Notes under the pieces: model-generated
What the model saw: the letters and a program-made list of their open reading frames with translations, nothing else
Told to the model about the DNA's origin: nothing
Database searches by the model: none
Program-made: the position numbers and the translations under genes
Part shown: one piece after another, positions 1 through 8,030 of the stretch
How the letters are laid out: the number at the start of each line of letters is the position of its first letter
Numbering within the stretch: position 1 is the stretch's first letter
From: Chryseobacterium aurantiacum
GTDB lineage: Bacteria; Bacteroidota; Bacteroidia; Flavobacteriales; Weeksellaceae
NCBI RefSeq assembly: GCF_003020585.1
Contig: NZ_PXUE01000002.1
Span: 806,001 to 870,000, forward strand
Reading direction: 5' to 3'
DNA: 64,000 nucleotides

Positions 1-68
1 CTTTCAAAAGTAGGATTTAATCTAAAACTTTGGAAATTATTAAATAACTTTATTCAAATTTTATAAAG

Positions 69-536
69 ATGCAGAACAAACCTATTACTTTTCAGTTTAT
101 TTCAGAGCCGTCAGATGTTAACTATGGCGGAAATGTACACGGCGGAAGCGTTATGAAATGGATTGATCAGGCAGGCTATGCGTGTGCCACAACATGGAGC
201 GGAAATTATTCTGTAACTGTATATGTGGGAGGAATTCGCTTTTATGAGCCTATCAAGATTGGTGAAGTGGTAAAAGTAGATGCTCAGGTCATCTATACAG
301 GATCTTCCAGTATGCATATTTCCATCAATGTCTTTTCCAGAAATTTAAAGCAGCCTACTTTTGATAAAAAGACGCATTGCATCATTGTATTTGTAGCAGT
401 AGACGAAAATGGAAAAAAACTTCCTGTTCCTAAATGGACTCCTGAAACGGAAGAAGAAAAACAAAAAGAACAATATGCTAAGCGCCTGATGGATTTGAGA
501 ACGCAGATTGAGGACGAGATGAAACCTTTTTTATAA
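69..536 (+). CDS. Acyl-CoA thioesterase, hotdog fold (YciA/BFIT type)
   Basis: This 155-residue cytoplasmic protein is expected to hydrolyse acyl-CoA to free acid and CoA. The N-terminal stretch N-V-H-G-G-S-V-M-K-W-I-D (residues 22-33) is the hotdog thioesterase signature, with the Asp at 33 in the position of the acidic catalytic residue and HGG forming the CoA-contacting turn. The length matches single-hotdog YciA-like enzymes. The C-terminal 30 residues are charged and helical, as in many flavobacterial members. Substrate preference cannot be read from sequence. It stands alone: the fluoride riboswitch of the next gene begins about 110 bp after its stop. No Shine-Dalgarno sequence precedes the ATG, which is normal for this phylum. 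Confidence 0.88.
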   Translation: MQNKPITFQFISEPSDVNYGGNVHGGSVMKWIDQAGYACATTWSGNYSVTVYVGGIRFYEPIKIGEVVKVDAQVIYTGSSSMHISINVFSRNLKQPTFDKKTHCIIVFVAVDENGKKLPVPKWTPETEEEKQKEQYAKRLMDLRTQIEDEMKPFL

Positions 537-643
537 AATTTTGGAACTTAGAACTGAAAATTAAATGATATATTTTTATTTATTTTCACATAGCTCTTAG
601 AATTTTTTGAAAATCAGATTCTTCTTTTTATATTTGCATTATC

Positions 644-703
644 AAAAGGAAATGGTGTTCTTCCTTACCCAACCGCTTTATAAAAGCTGATGACGCCTGA
701 TTA
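644..703 (+). promoter_or_regulatory. Fluoride riboswitch (crcB motif)
   Basis: The sequence folds as the crcB/fluoride aptamer. P1 is AAGGAA (646-651) with TTCCTT (661-666). The P1 loop GGTGTT (654-659) can form the pseudoknot with GACGCC (692-697), using two G-U pairs. A second stem is GCTTT (675-679) with AAAGC (683-687), and the conserved ACCGC and CTGATGAC blocks are present. It lies 33 bp upstream of a CLC-type channel gene. The 3' pseudoknot strand overlaps CCTGATTA (696-703), which is perfectly complementary to TAATCAGG (723-730) just before the ATG at 737. That pairing looks like the expression platform. Aptamer identity is strong; the switching mechanism is inferred. Confidence 0.93.
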
Positions 704-736
704 ATAGATTATTAACAATAACTAATCAGGATTATT

Positions 737-2044
737 ATGTCAAAACATCAGTGGACTCTTCGTAAAAAAGTAATTTTTCATATTCATTTTTTTTTCAGAA
801 AATTTCCGGCACTACCCTATATTTTAAAATGGCTGTTTATCAGTAGTATTATCGGCATATTGGTGGGGACAGCCTCTGCAGGCTTTTTACAATCATTGGA
901 ATGGGCTACCAATTTCCGGGAAAATCATTTATGGTTAATTGCATTACTTCCTGTTGCTGGCTTTCTGATTGGACTTTTATATTATTACTTTGGAAAAGAT
1001 GTTGAGGCAGGAAATAATTTACTGATTGACAATATTCACGATCCGAAAGAAATTATTCCCTTCAAAATGGCTCCTTTTGTTTATCTGGGAACTATTGCTA
1101 CACATCTTTTTGGAGGTTCTGCAGGACGTGAAGGAACTGCTCTTCAGATGGCTGGTGCTATTGCAGACCAGCTTACTAAGCCTTTCAAGCTTGATAAAAG
1201 TGAGAGAAAAATAGTAATTATCTCCGCAATTGCTGCCGGATTCGGATCTATTTTTGGAACCCCTCTGGCAGGAGCTGTTTTCGGACTTGAGGTTTTCCTT
1301 ATTGGAAGAATACGTTACACTGCCCTATTTCCCGCTTTTGCATCGGCTATATTAGCAGATTACGCCACTAATCTATGGAATGTAAAACATACGCATTATC
1401 ATATTGACATTATTCCAAAACTAGAGTTTTTACCAATCCTGTACAGTATTTTAGCAGGTATTGCTTTTGGAATCTGTGCCGCTGCATTCAGTAGAATCAT
1501 TCATTGGGCTGGTTCTCTTTTCAAATCAAAAATTAAATATCCGCCTTTTCGTCCGGTAATTGGAGGAACTATCGTTGCTTTGGCGGTTTTGGCAATGGGT
1601 ACAACCCGTTATATTGGATTGGGAGTTCCCGTCATCGTAGAATCCTTTGAAAAGCAGCTTCCATTATATGATTTTGCCTTGAAAATGATTTTTACTATCG
1701 TTACACTTTCCGCAGGATTTAAAGGAGGTGAAGTCACTCCTTTGTTCTTTATAGGAGCAACCCTTGGGAGTGCATTATCTCTGTTTATCCCTTTGCCATT
1801 TGGTTTACTGGCCGGAATGGGCTTTGTGGCTGTATTTGCAGGGGCAACAAATACTCCGTTGGCATGTATGCTGATGGGAATTGAATTATTTGGAGCAGAA
1901 TGTGGTCCTTATATCGCCATTGCGTGCGTTGTTTCCTACCTTCTATCGGGACACAACAGTATTTACACCAAGCAGAAAATTGGAGTTGCCAAAAACCGAA
2001 GATACGAAAGCAGGCAAAATAGATCTATTTCAGATTTTTTATAA
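737..2044 (+). CDS. CLC-F type fluoride/proton antiporter (EriC-F family)
   Basis: This 435-residue inner-membrane CLC protein has about ten hydrophobic segments. Two diagnostic motifs set it apart from chloride CLCs. The usual GSGIP is replaced by a GNN-type motif (GNNLLID, residues 92-98), and GKEGP/GREGP is replaced by GREGT (residues 130-134), which keeps the gating Glu at 132. Later CLC landmarks are GTPLAGAVFGLEV and GGEVTPLFFIGA. Published work ties GNN/GREGT CLCs to fluoride export and fluoride riboswitches, and a fluoride riboswitch sits directly upstream here. Expected role: proton-driven F- efflux that protects phosphoryl-transfer enzymes. The gene is monocistronic. A generic 'voltage-gated chloride channel' label would miss this. 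Confidence 0.9.
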   Translation: MSKHQWTLRKKVIFHIHFFFRKFPALPYILKWLFISSIIGILVGTASAGFLQSLEWATNFRENHLWLIALLPVAGFLIGLLYYYFGKDVEAGNNLLIDNIHDPKEIIPFKMAPFVYLGTIATHLFGGSAGREGTALQMAGAIADQLTKPFKLDKSERKIVIISAIAAGFGSIFGTPLAGAVFGLEVFLIGRIRYTALFPAFASAILADYATNLWNVKHTHYHIDIIPKLEFLPILYSILAGIAFGICAAAFSRIIHWAGSLFKSKIKYPPFRPVIGGTIVALAVLAMGTTRYIGLGVPVIVESFEKQLPLYDFALKMIFTIVTLSAGFKGGEVTPLFFIGATLGSALSLFIPLPFGLLAGMGFVAVFAGATNTPLACMLMGIELFGAECGPYIAIACVVSYLLSGHNSIYTKQKIGVAKNRRYESRQNRSISDFL

Positions 2045-2191
2045 TTTCACCAGTAATTAGGATGATTTAGGGTCTTGGATTTCAAATTATCTCTCACTTT
2101 CTGTTTTCTGAACAATACCCTCCCAACTTTAAGACGCTAAAACACTCCGACTCTCAAACGCTAAAACCTCCAATTTTACAACTATAATCCG

Positions 2192-2204
2192 TATTTTTGT
2201 CCCA
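2192..2204 (+). promoter_or_regulatory. Promoter -7 box directly abutting the LysR start
   Basis: TATTTTTG (2192-2199) fits the Bacteroidota -7 consensus TAnnTTTG. It is followed by TCCC and then the ATG at 2204. With transcription normally beginning a few bases after the box, the mRNA would start at or near the start codon. No clear -33 TTG was seen at the ideal distance. The same TAnnTTTG-TCCC-ATG layout occurs at the trp leader (39787-39801). Confidence 0.5.
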
Positions 2205-3079
2205 TGTTTGATTACAGGTTAAAAGTTTTCCATACCGTAGCTTCCAGGCTAAGTTTTACTAAGGCTTCCGAGGAGCTTCATATTTCGCAGCCGGCTGTTA
2301 CAAAGCACATTAAAGAAATTGAGGTTCAGCTGGAAACTAAATTATTTGACAGAAAGGGAACTTCTATCCAATTGACACAAAGTGGGAAGATTCTCTATGA
2401 ATATGCTGAAAAGATCCGAAATATTTACCGTGATCTCGAATTTGAAATCAACCAGATCAATCAACAGCATAAAGGAAAGCTTATTATTGGGGCCAGCACA
2501 ACTGTTGCACAATATATTTTACCCGAAATCCTAGCAAAGTTCAATGCCTACTATAAAGACATTAAGATAGAACTTCTGACCGGAAACACAGAAGCTATCT
2601 CTTCTCTTTTAAAAGAAGAAAAAATTGATCTGGGCATTATTGAAGGAGAATCACAGTCTTCTTATTTTGACTATAAAACCTTTAAACCCGATGAAATTGT
2701 ACTGGCTGCAAAGTCAGACCATCTTTTGGCGCACAAAACATTAAATTTAAAAGACCTGTACCAACTGGATCTTATTTTCCGGGAACAAGGCTCCGGGACG
2801 TTGGAATTCATTCAAAACCGTCTAAAGGAAAAGGAAATCAACATCAATGAATTGAATACTGTCATTCATCTGGGAAGCAGTGAAAGTATTAAAAACTATC
2901 TTCTTCATTCAGATTGCATGGCTTTTCTTTCCATAAGTACTATTTTAACTGAACTGAAAAATAATATTCTTACTGTTATTGACATTAAAAATTTTAGTAT
3001 TGAAAGAGATTTTCATTTTATTCTTCCCAAAGGGGAACAGTCTGAACTGATTAAGCTTTTTCTGAAGTTTGCTGAGTAA
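2204..3079 (+). CDS. LysR family transcriptional regulator
   Basis: This 291-residue cytoplasmic regulator has an N-terminal winged helix-turn-helix (about residues 1-60; the helix-turn-helix reads FTKASEELHISQPAVTKHI) and a C-terminal substrate-binding-like effector domain (about 90-290). The family senses a small molecule and usually controls an adjacent gene. The next gene, same strand, is a YeiH-family exporter; E. coli yeiH sits beside yeiE, also a LysR gene, so control of the exporter is likely. A 15-bp dyad at 3152-3166 between the two genes is a candidate binding site. The effector is unknown. Confidence 0.9.
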   Translation: MFDYRLKVFHTVASRLSFTKASEELHISQPAVTKHIKEIEVQLETKLFDRKGTSIQLTQSGKILYEYAEKIRNIYRDLEFEINQINQQHKGKLIIGASTTVAQYILPEILAKFNAYYKDIKIELLTGNTEAISSLLKEEKIDLGIIEGESQSSYFDYKTFKPDEIVLAAKSDHLLAHKTLNLKDLYQLDLIFREQGSGTLEFIQNRLKEKEININELNTVIHLGSSESIKNYLLHSDCMAFLSISTILTELKNNILTVIDIKNFSIERDFHFILPKGEQSELIKLFLKFAE

Positions 3080-3151
3080 TTAATGGGTATAAAGTAGTAA
3101 TGATTCTTCTACTGCTATAGTTGATTATCTGAAAAACATTTTACACAAGTT

Positions 3152-3166
3152 ATAACTTATAGTTAT
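3152..3166. promoter_or_regulatory. Candidate LysR-type operator dyad
   Basis: ATAACT-TAT-AGTTAT is a perfect 6-bp inverted repeat with a 3-bp centre. It contains the T-N11-A arrangement (T3153, A3165) typical of LysR-family sites, and lies 76 bp before the YeiH-like start and 72 bp after the LysR stop. It is seen once. Binding is inferred from context. Confidence 0.45.
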
Positions 3167-3241
3167 CCAACATAACAAAATACAATTTACTTTATAATAA
3201 TATATTGCGGAATTTTGTTCCAGATTTTAAACGTTCGCAAT

Positions 3242-4177
3242 ATGAAAGATTTCATTCAAAATGAAGGAACCCGAAAAGTAATTTTTATTGGATTAGCAAT
3301 ATTATCCCTGACTCCTTTAGTATCATCTCCCATTGCTTTGGTATTAGGTTTTGCCCTGGCTGTTTTTTTTGGAAATCCCTTTGAAAAACACCTTCATCAA
3401 TATATTCATCTATTACTGCAGATTTCCATTGTTGGGCTCGGGTTCGGGCTAAAGTTGGATGAAGCTCTTCACGCCGGAAAAACAGGATTGATGTTAACTG
3501 TAGTAAGCATTGCTACAGTAATGCTTTTAGGATACATTTTAGGAAAAGTATTTAAACTTGAAAGACCTCTCTCTTACCTTCTTTCCGCAGGTACTGCCAT
3601 ATGTGGCGGAAGTGCTATTGCTGCTGTTTCTCCTATTATTAAACCAAGCACAAAACAAATTTCTCTGGCACTGGCCATTATTTTTACATTAAATTCCATT
3701 GCCTTGTTTGTTTATCCGGCTATTGGACATTTGCTGAATCTTTCCCAAGAACAATTTGGACTTTGGTGTGCGGTTGGAATTCATGATACGAGCTCTGTAG
3801 TGGGTGCAGCCAGTAAATATGGAGATGAAGCTTTAAAAATTGCTACCACAGTGAAATTAGCCCGAGCTTTATGGATTATCCCCATTTCCCTGATTACCAT
3901 GTTTGTTTTTAAGAGCAAGGATTCGAAAATAAAAATCCCCTGGTTCATCGGATACTTCATATTGGCGATTCTTTTGAATACTTATTTCCCTTTTATGGAT
4001 AGCTTCAGTACAACAATCACCTCCGTGGCAAAATCAGGATTGAATCTTACCTTATTTTTCATTGGATCTACTCTTTCTCTACAGATTTTAAAAACAATTG
4101 GCTTTAAGCCTTTATTAACAGCTGTATTACTTTGGGTAGTCATCAGTATTGGAAGTTTACTTTATATTATTCATTAA
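3242..4177 (+). CDS. YeiH/UPF0324 family putative sulfate exporter
   Basis: This integral membrane protein of about 311 residues has some nine to ten hydrophobic helices and belongs to the YeiH/UPF0324 (PSE) family, annotated as putative sulfate exporters. Family landmarks are the Gly-rich AGTAICGGSAIAAVSPII segment and GIHDTSSVVGAA. I chose the ATG at 3242 (MKDFIQNEG). An in-frame TTG at 3215 would add nine non-conserved residues inside what looks like promoter sequence. The transported molecule is not established for most members. It pairs with the upstream LysR gene and ends at a strong stem-loop (4183-4214). Confidence 0.85.
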   Translation: MKDFIQNEGTRKVIFIGLAILSLTPLVSSPIALVLGFALAVFFGNPFEKHLHQYIHLLLQISIVGLGFGLKLDEALHAGKTGLMLTVVSIATVMLLGYILGKVFKLERPLSYLLSAGTAICGGSAIAAVSPIIKPSTKQISLALAIIFTLNSIALFVYPAIGHLLNLSQEQFGLWCAVGIHDTSSVVGAASKYGDEALKIATTVKLARALWIIPISLITMFVFKSKDSKIKIPWFIGYFILAILLNTYFPFMDSFSTTITSVAKSGLNLTLFFIGSTLSLQILKTIGFKPLLTAVLLWVVISIGSLLYIIH

Positions 4178-4182
4178 AAGCA

Positions 4183-4214
4183 GCAGCACCCTCCTGAAAT
4201 CAAGAGGGTGCTGC
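4183..4214. terminator. Stem-loop between convergent genes
   Basis: An 11-bp perfect stem (GCAGCACCCTC, 4183-4193, with its complement at 4204-4214) closes a 10-base loop. It lies between the convergent YeiH-like gene and the GG-leader peptide gene. No long T tract follows on either strand, so termination is likely but may be partly structure-driven. Confidence 0.7.
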
Positions 4215-4271
4215 CTATTAAATGTGGAAATGTTTATTTCATATTGAAATAATCTCAAAATAGCCAACTGA

Positions 4272-4460
4272 TTAGCAAGTCATAACCTGTGGGCATGAGA
4301 TAAGCTGAACACAGTATTTAGGTCCTGTTACGGCACCTGTACAACTGCATCCGCAAAGTGATGCATCCGGAGTCCCAATGTTTCCGGAACCTCCGATACC
4401 TCCTGAAATACTCTTCAGGTCTTCTTTTCTTAATTTTTTAGCATTTTTAATAATGTTCAT
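4272..4460 (-). CDS. Cys-rich peptide with double-glycine leader (Chryseobacterium-type, bacteriocin-like)
   Basis: The 62-residue precursor has a leader MNIIKNAKKLRKEDLKSISGG ending in Gly20-Gly21. This is the classic leader cleaved by C39-peptidase ABC exporters. The predicted 41-residue core is Gly-rich at its start and has six Cys (36, 38, 40, 50, 56, 62), including a CGCSC cluster and a C-terminal Cys. Six cysteines suggest three disulfides or thioether/heterocycle modification. Such leaders are common in Chryseobacterium and are annotated as bacteriocin-like. No transporter, peptidase, modification enzyme or immunity gene lies nearby, so any export machinery must be encoded elsewhere. 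A canonical promoter sits upstream. Whether the product is an antimicrobial, a signal or something else is unknown. Confidence 0.8.
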   Translation of the reverse strand: MNIIKNAKKLRKEDLKSISGGIGGSGNIGTPDASLCGCSCTGAVTGPKYCVQLISCPQVMTC

Positions 4461-4503
4461 GTGATTGGTTTTTTGGGTTCAACAATATAGTTTGGTTACC
4501 TTT

Positions 4504-4533
4504 CAAAGTTAAACAAATATTAATAACCCGCAA
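4504..4533 (-). promoter_or_regulatory. Bacteroidota-type promoter for the GG-leader peptide
   Basis: On the minus strand TTG (4533-4531) is followed after 19 bases by TAACTTTG (4511-4504), a textbook -33/-7 pair (TTG, about 19, TAnnTTTG). The ATG of the peptide (4460) lies about 40 bases downstream. This supports real, independent expression of the small gene. Confidence 0.75.
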
Positions 4534-4631
4534 CATAATTTAATACAAAATTAAACAATACACTGATTATAATACAATTAAGATGTTAAAAAACAGAAAA
4601 ATAATACTTAAAATTATTAAACAAATTTAAA

Positions 4632-5873
4632 TCATTCTGTAAATTCAAGGTCCTTGTCATGGGTTTCCGAGATCGTAAGGGACGAATAAAACGCAAGTCC
4701 AAATACCACTACTCCAACAAGAGCAGCACTTATGATTACAGAAAAATTAACTTTAAGAAGATCAAAGGCAAGAATCATCACCGGTACTAATCCTCTTACC
4801 ATATTGGGAACAGTTGTGGTTGCTGTATTTCTGATATTGGTACCGAACTGCTCTGCTGCAAGAGTAACGAACATTGCCCAATACCCCGTTCCCAGTCCTA
4901 GCCACACACAAAACAGATAGTATTTTGTTTCTGTATCTGTATTCCCGAACAACATCAACGCAACACCAATAATGGTGAAAATCAACATGTAAAATATGGC
5001 CATTTTTCGTGATTTTAAGGCATGGGAAATAAAACCACTCATCAAATCACCAACAGAAATGCCTATATATGCCCACATAATGGCCTTTCCGGGGCTGAGA
5101 TCTTTTATCCCGAATTCAGGAGCAAATTGATTAGCCAAAACAGCCAAAATCCCAATACAATACCATGTAGGTAACCCTACTGCAATACATTTTAAATATC
5201 TTACCAGTCTGTCCTTATTCGTAAAAAAGGATAGAAAATTTCCTTTGGAGACATTTTTATGTTCGATATTTTTATATATCCCTGATTCTGATACGCTTAT
5301 TCTCAAAATCAGCAAAAGAATTCCCATAACTCCTCCAATTATGTAGGAGATATTCCATCCTCCGGCTAATTCTACCGTAAGTTGGGCAACTACGGCCCCC
5401 ATTAATCCAAAGCCTGCTACAACGGAGGTTCCAATGGCTCTTAAATTCTTCGGCAGACTCTCAGAAACAAGCGTAATTCCCGCTCCAAGCTCTCCAGCCA
5501 GACCTATCCCTGCTATAAACCTTAGGCCTGCATATTGATATACTAAATGCTCTTTGGGGAAATATGGTAAAAAACCACAGGCAATATTGGCAAGGGAATA
5601 CACTAAAATGGAGCCAAAAAGCACGGAAAGCCGCCCCTTTTTATCTCCAAAAACACCCCAGAATACCCCTCCAATAAGAAGACCTACCATCTGGCAATTC
5701 AGAATAAAGGTTCCGTCGGCATCCGGATTAAGCCCCAAGGCTTTTAAACTAGGGATCCTTACAATCCCAAATAAGAGGAGATCATAGATATCTACAAAAT
5801 AGCCAAGGGCAGAAATAATCACGGGAATTGAAAAAATGTACTTCAGTTTTGAAGACAGGGACAGTTCTTGCAT
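4632..5873 (-). CDS. MFS transporter (metabolite:H+ symporter-like)
   Basis: This 413-residue inner-membrane protein has about twelve hydrophobic segments. The loop 2-3 motif GDKKGR is MFS motif A, and the helix-4 region GIGLAGELGAGITLVSESLP resembles the sugar/metabolite-porter branch. The N-terminus places Asp residues in the first helix (GYFVDIYDLLLFG), as in proton-coupled metabolite symporters. Substrate unknown. It is transcribed alone: the rny terminator (5896-5924) separates it from the gene upstream, and the GG peptide gene downstream has its own promoter. Confidence 0.85.
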   Translation of the reverse strand: MQELSLSSKLKYIFSIPVIISALGYFVDIYDLLLFGIVRIPSLKALGLNPDADGTFILNCQMVGLLIGGVFWGVFGDKKGRLSVLFGSILVYSLANIACGFLPYFPKEHLVYQYAGLRFIAGIGLAGELGAGITLVSESLPKNLRAIGTSVVAGFGLMGAVVAQLTVELAGGWNISYIIGGVMGILLLILRISVSESGIYKNIEHKNVSKGNFLSFFTNKDRLVRYLKCIAVGLPTWYCIGILAVLANQFAPEFGIKDLSPGKAIMWAYIGISVGDLMSGFISHALKSRKMAIFYMLIFTIIGVALMLFGNTDTETKYYLFCVWLGLGTGYWAMFVTLAAEQFGTNIRNTATTTVPNMVRGLVPVMILAFDLLKVNFSVIISAALVGVVVFGLAFYSSLTISETHDKDLEFTE

Positions 5874-5895
5874 TGTTAAATTTTGATAAAAATAA

Positions 5896-5924
5896 AAAAC
5901 CTTTCAATTTCTTGAAAGGTTTTT
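5896..5924 (-). terminator. Terminator of rny
   Basis: A 12-bp perfect stem, AAAACCTTTCAA (5896-5907) and its complement (5912-5923), encloses a 4-base loop. On the minus strand it ends in a T run. It lies 23 bp beyond the rny stop and just before the MFS start. Confidence 0.85.
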
Positions 5925-5946
5925 ATAAAATATCTTGATCTGATTA

Positions 5947-7512
5947 TTATCTTGCAATATTCACAGCTCTCGTTTCTCTGATTACTGTTACTTTTACCTG
6001 TCCCGGGTAAGTTAATTCATTCTGGATCTTTTCAGAGATATCGTAAGATAGTTGAGAAGCCACTTCATCGTTTACTTTTCCGCTTTCTACCATTACTCTT
6101 AATTCTCTACCTGCCTGAATTGCATAAGCACTGGATACCCCATCGAAGCTTAACGCTGCAGACTCAAGGTCCTTTAATCTCTGGATGTAAGATTCCAACA
6201 CTTGTCTTCTTGCTCCTGGTCTTGCTCCTGAAATAGCATCAGCTACCTGAATGATTGGAGATAATAACGACTTCATTTCAATTTCGTCGTGGTGAGCTCC
6301 AATTGCGTTTACTACCTCTGGGTTTTCACCGTATTTCTCAGCCCACTGCATCCCTAATAAAGCGTGTGGTAATTCCGATTCCTGCTCAGGAACTTTACCG
6401 ATATCGTGTAATAGACCTGCTCTTTTAGCTAGCTTTACGTTTAAGCCTAATTCTGCAGCCATTGTTGCAGCGATATTTGCTACTTCTCTTGAGTGCTGTA
6501 GTAAGTTTTGTCCGTATGAAGAACGATACTTCATTCTACCTACGATCTTAATTAACTCAGGGTGCAATCCGTGGATTCCTAGGTCAATAATTGTTCTTTT
6601 TCCTACTTCAATAATCTCCTCTTCAATTTGCTTTCTAGTCTTTTCTACTACTTCCTCGATTCTTGCCGGGTGGATTCTACCATCCGTAACCAATCTGTGA
6701 AGGGATAGTCTTGCAATCTCTCTTCTTACCGGATCAAAACATGAAAGAAGAATAGCTTCCGGAGTATCATCAACGATGATCTCAACTCCTGTCACCGCTT
6801 CTAGTGCACGGATATTTCTACCTTCTCTACCAATAATTCTACCTTTTACTTCATCAGATTCAATATTAAATACTGATACTGAGTTTTCGATAGCCTGCTC
6901 TGTTCCAATTCTTTGGATGGTTTGGATCACAATTTTTCTGGCTTCGTTTTTAGCATTCATCTGAGCTTCCTCCATGATACCCTGAACGTGTGCCTGTGCT
7001 CTTGTCTTCGCTTCAGCTTTCATGGTTTCTACCAATTCTGCTTTAGCTTCTTCAGCTGTATAATTAGAAATCTTTTCAAGTATTTCAACTTTCTTAGCGG
7101 TAGCTATATCTAATTCTTGCTGTTTTCTGTCTAAAATTTCGTTCTTCTTAGCGTAATCTGCAATCTGTCTGTCTAAATCCTTTTCAAGTTTTCCTGTCTT
7201 GCTAAGTTCATCGTTCAGCTTGTGTTCCTTGTCTTTTGTTCTTTTTTCAGCTTCCTGCATCTTTTTCTCACGAGACTGGATGTCTGAATCATGCTGAGAT
7301 TTTAGTTCAAGGAATTTCTCCTTAGCCTGAAGATTCTTTTCTTTCTTTATGGATTCAGCCTGTACGTTAGCTTTTTCTATAAGGTTTTCGGCATTTTTAG
7401 TTGCATCATCTATGATAAATTTTGCCTTAGTATTGAGTGAGCTTCTGGAAAAAAACATTCCCACGACTGCACCAATTACTAAACAAACAACACCGACTAT
7501 AACTTCTATCAT
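5947..7512 (-). CDS. rny: Ribonuclease Y
   Basis: This 521-residue membrane-anchored endoribonuclease initiates mRNA decay. Visible parts are an N-terminal transmembrane segment (residues 3-21), a long charged coiled coil (about 30-205), a KH RNA-binding domain with [10 protein letters not shown] (224-233), and an HD phosphohydrolase domain with LLHDIGK (metal-binding His369-Asp370). Length and order match Firmicutes and Bacteroidota RNase Y. The gene lies downstream of zapA and the probable 6S RNA and has its own strong terminator. Confidence 0.97.
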   Translation of the reverse strand: MIEVIVGVVCLVIGAVVGMFFSRSSLNTKAKFIIDDATKNAENLIEKANVQAESIKKEKNLQAKEKFLELKSQHDSDIQSREKKMQEAEKRTKDKEHKLNDELSKTGKLEKDLDRQIADYAKKNEILDRKQQELDIATAKKVEILEKISNYTAEEAKAELVETMKAEAKTRAQAHVQGIMEEAQMNAKNEARKIVIQTIQRIGTEQAIENSVSVFNIESDEVKGRIIGREGRNIRALEAVTGVEIIVDDTPEAILLSCFDPVRREIARLSLHRLVTDGRIHPARIEEVVEKTRKQIEEEIIEVGKRTIIDLGIHGLHPELIKIVGRMKYRSSYGQNLLQHSREVANIAATMAAELGLNVKLAKRAGLLHDIGKVPEQESELPHALLGMQWAEKYGENPEVVNAIGAHHDEIEMKSLLSPIIQVADAISGARPGARRQVLESYIQRLKDLESAALSFDGVSSAYAIQAGRELRVMVESGKVNDEVASQLSYDISEKIQNELTYPGQVKVTVIRETRAVNIAR

Positions 7513-7584
7513 AATTTATATTGAGTTTTAATTGTATTCATATCCTTTAAATAAAAAAAGCCCACAATAATCCAGGGATTGAGA

Positions 7585-7694
7585 GTAAACTCCTAATCAA
7601 CACGATTTGAACTGATTTCCACTGTCTGTAATCCGGAAGACCGGCACGCCATTCGATGGACATTTGTTCGGTAATTGTTTAGCGTTGAGTTTAC
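7585..7694 (-). ncRNA. ssrS: Probable 6S RNA (6S-Flavo type)
   Basis: A 110-nt element is closed by the perfect stem GTAAACTC (minus strand, 7694-7687) with GAGTTTAC (7592-7585). Inside, further paired blocks line up as one elongated hairpin: AAC/GTT, GAAC/GTTC, TGTC/GACA, and an apical CCGG-TCTT-CCGG. They are interrupted by a large internal bubble, the 6S RNA layout that mimics an open promoter. It follows zapA on the same strand; bacterial 6S genes are classically zapA neighbours, and a flavobacterial 6S family is known. A T7 run (7559-7553) lies downstream. The family call is from structure and context, not a covariance search. Confidence 0.65.
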
Positions 7695-7742
7695 CTTTAA
7701 TGTGTTAGAATCATTGTAGGCAGCTTGTTCAGGAAAAAAAAT

Positions 7743-8030
7743 CTATTTCCCGATTTCATTCAACGATTGATTAATTTGTTTCAATCTTTCGTTGCTCGAA
7801 TTAATATTTTTCTCGTAGTTAAGAGACACCACTTCGGCGTTAGTTCCCAATTTAAGGGCACACATGGCCAATGCGTCTTGTTTATCTCTTACATCGAAGT
7901 TCTGTTCAAAATCTTTAATCATATTCTCAATCTGCTTCCCTACTTTACGCAAAGTTTCTTCCTCTGCTGCCGGTACGTTCAGCGGATACACTCTTCCTGC
8001 AATATTGACGGTTATTCTCCTTACCTCCAT
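7743..8030 (-). CDS. zapA: Cell division protein ZapA
   Basis: This 95-residue cytoplasmic protein promotes FtsZ protofilament bundling at the division ring. It has the ZapA pattern: an N-terminal beta region (VRRITVNIAGRVYPLNVPAAEEETLRKVGKQI) and a C-terminal helical dimerisation coiled coil. The start overlaps the stop of the upstream gene by one base (TAATG), so the two are translationally coupled. The neighbouring coiled-coil membrane protein may be a division partner. Confidence 0.9.
   Translation of the reverse strand: MEVRRITVNIAGRVYPLNVPAAEEETLRKVGKQIENMIKDFEQNFDVRDKQDALAMCALKLGTNAEVVSLNYEKNINSSNERLKQINQSLNEIGK

Noticed and set aside
3215..3241. Upstream TTG start for the YeiH-like gene
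   Set aside because: It adds nine residues from sequence that looks like promoter; MKDFIQNEG at 3242 is a normal ATG start.
4272..5873. GG peptide plus MFS transporter as a bacteriocin export cluster
   Set aside because: MFS proteins do not process GG leaders, the peptide has its own promoter, and no C39-peptidase ABC transporter or immunity gene is adjacent.
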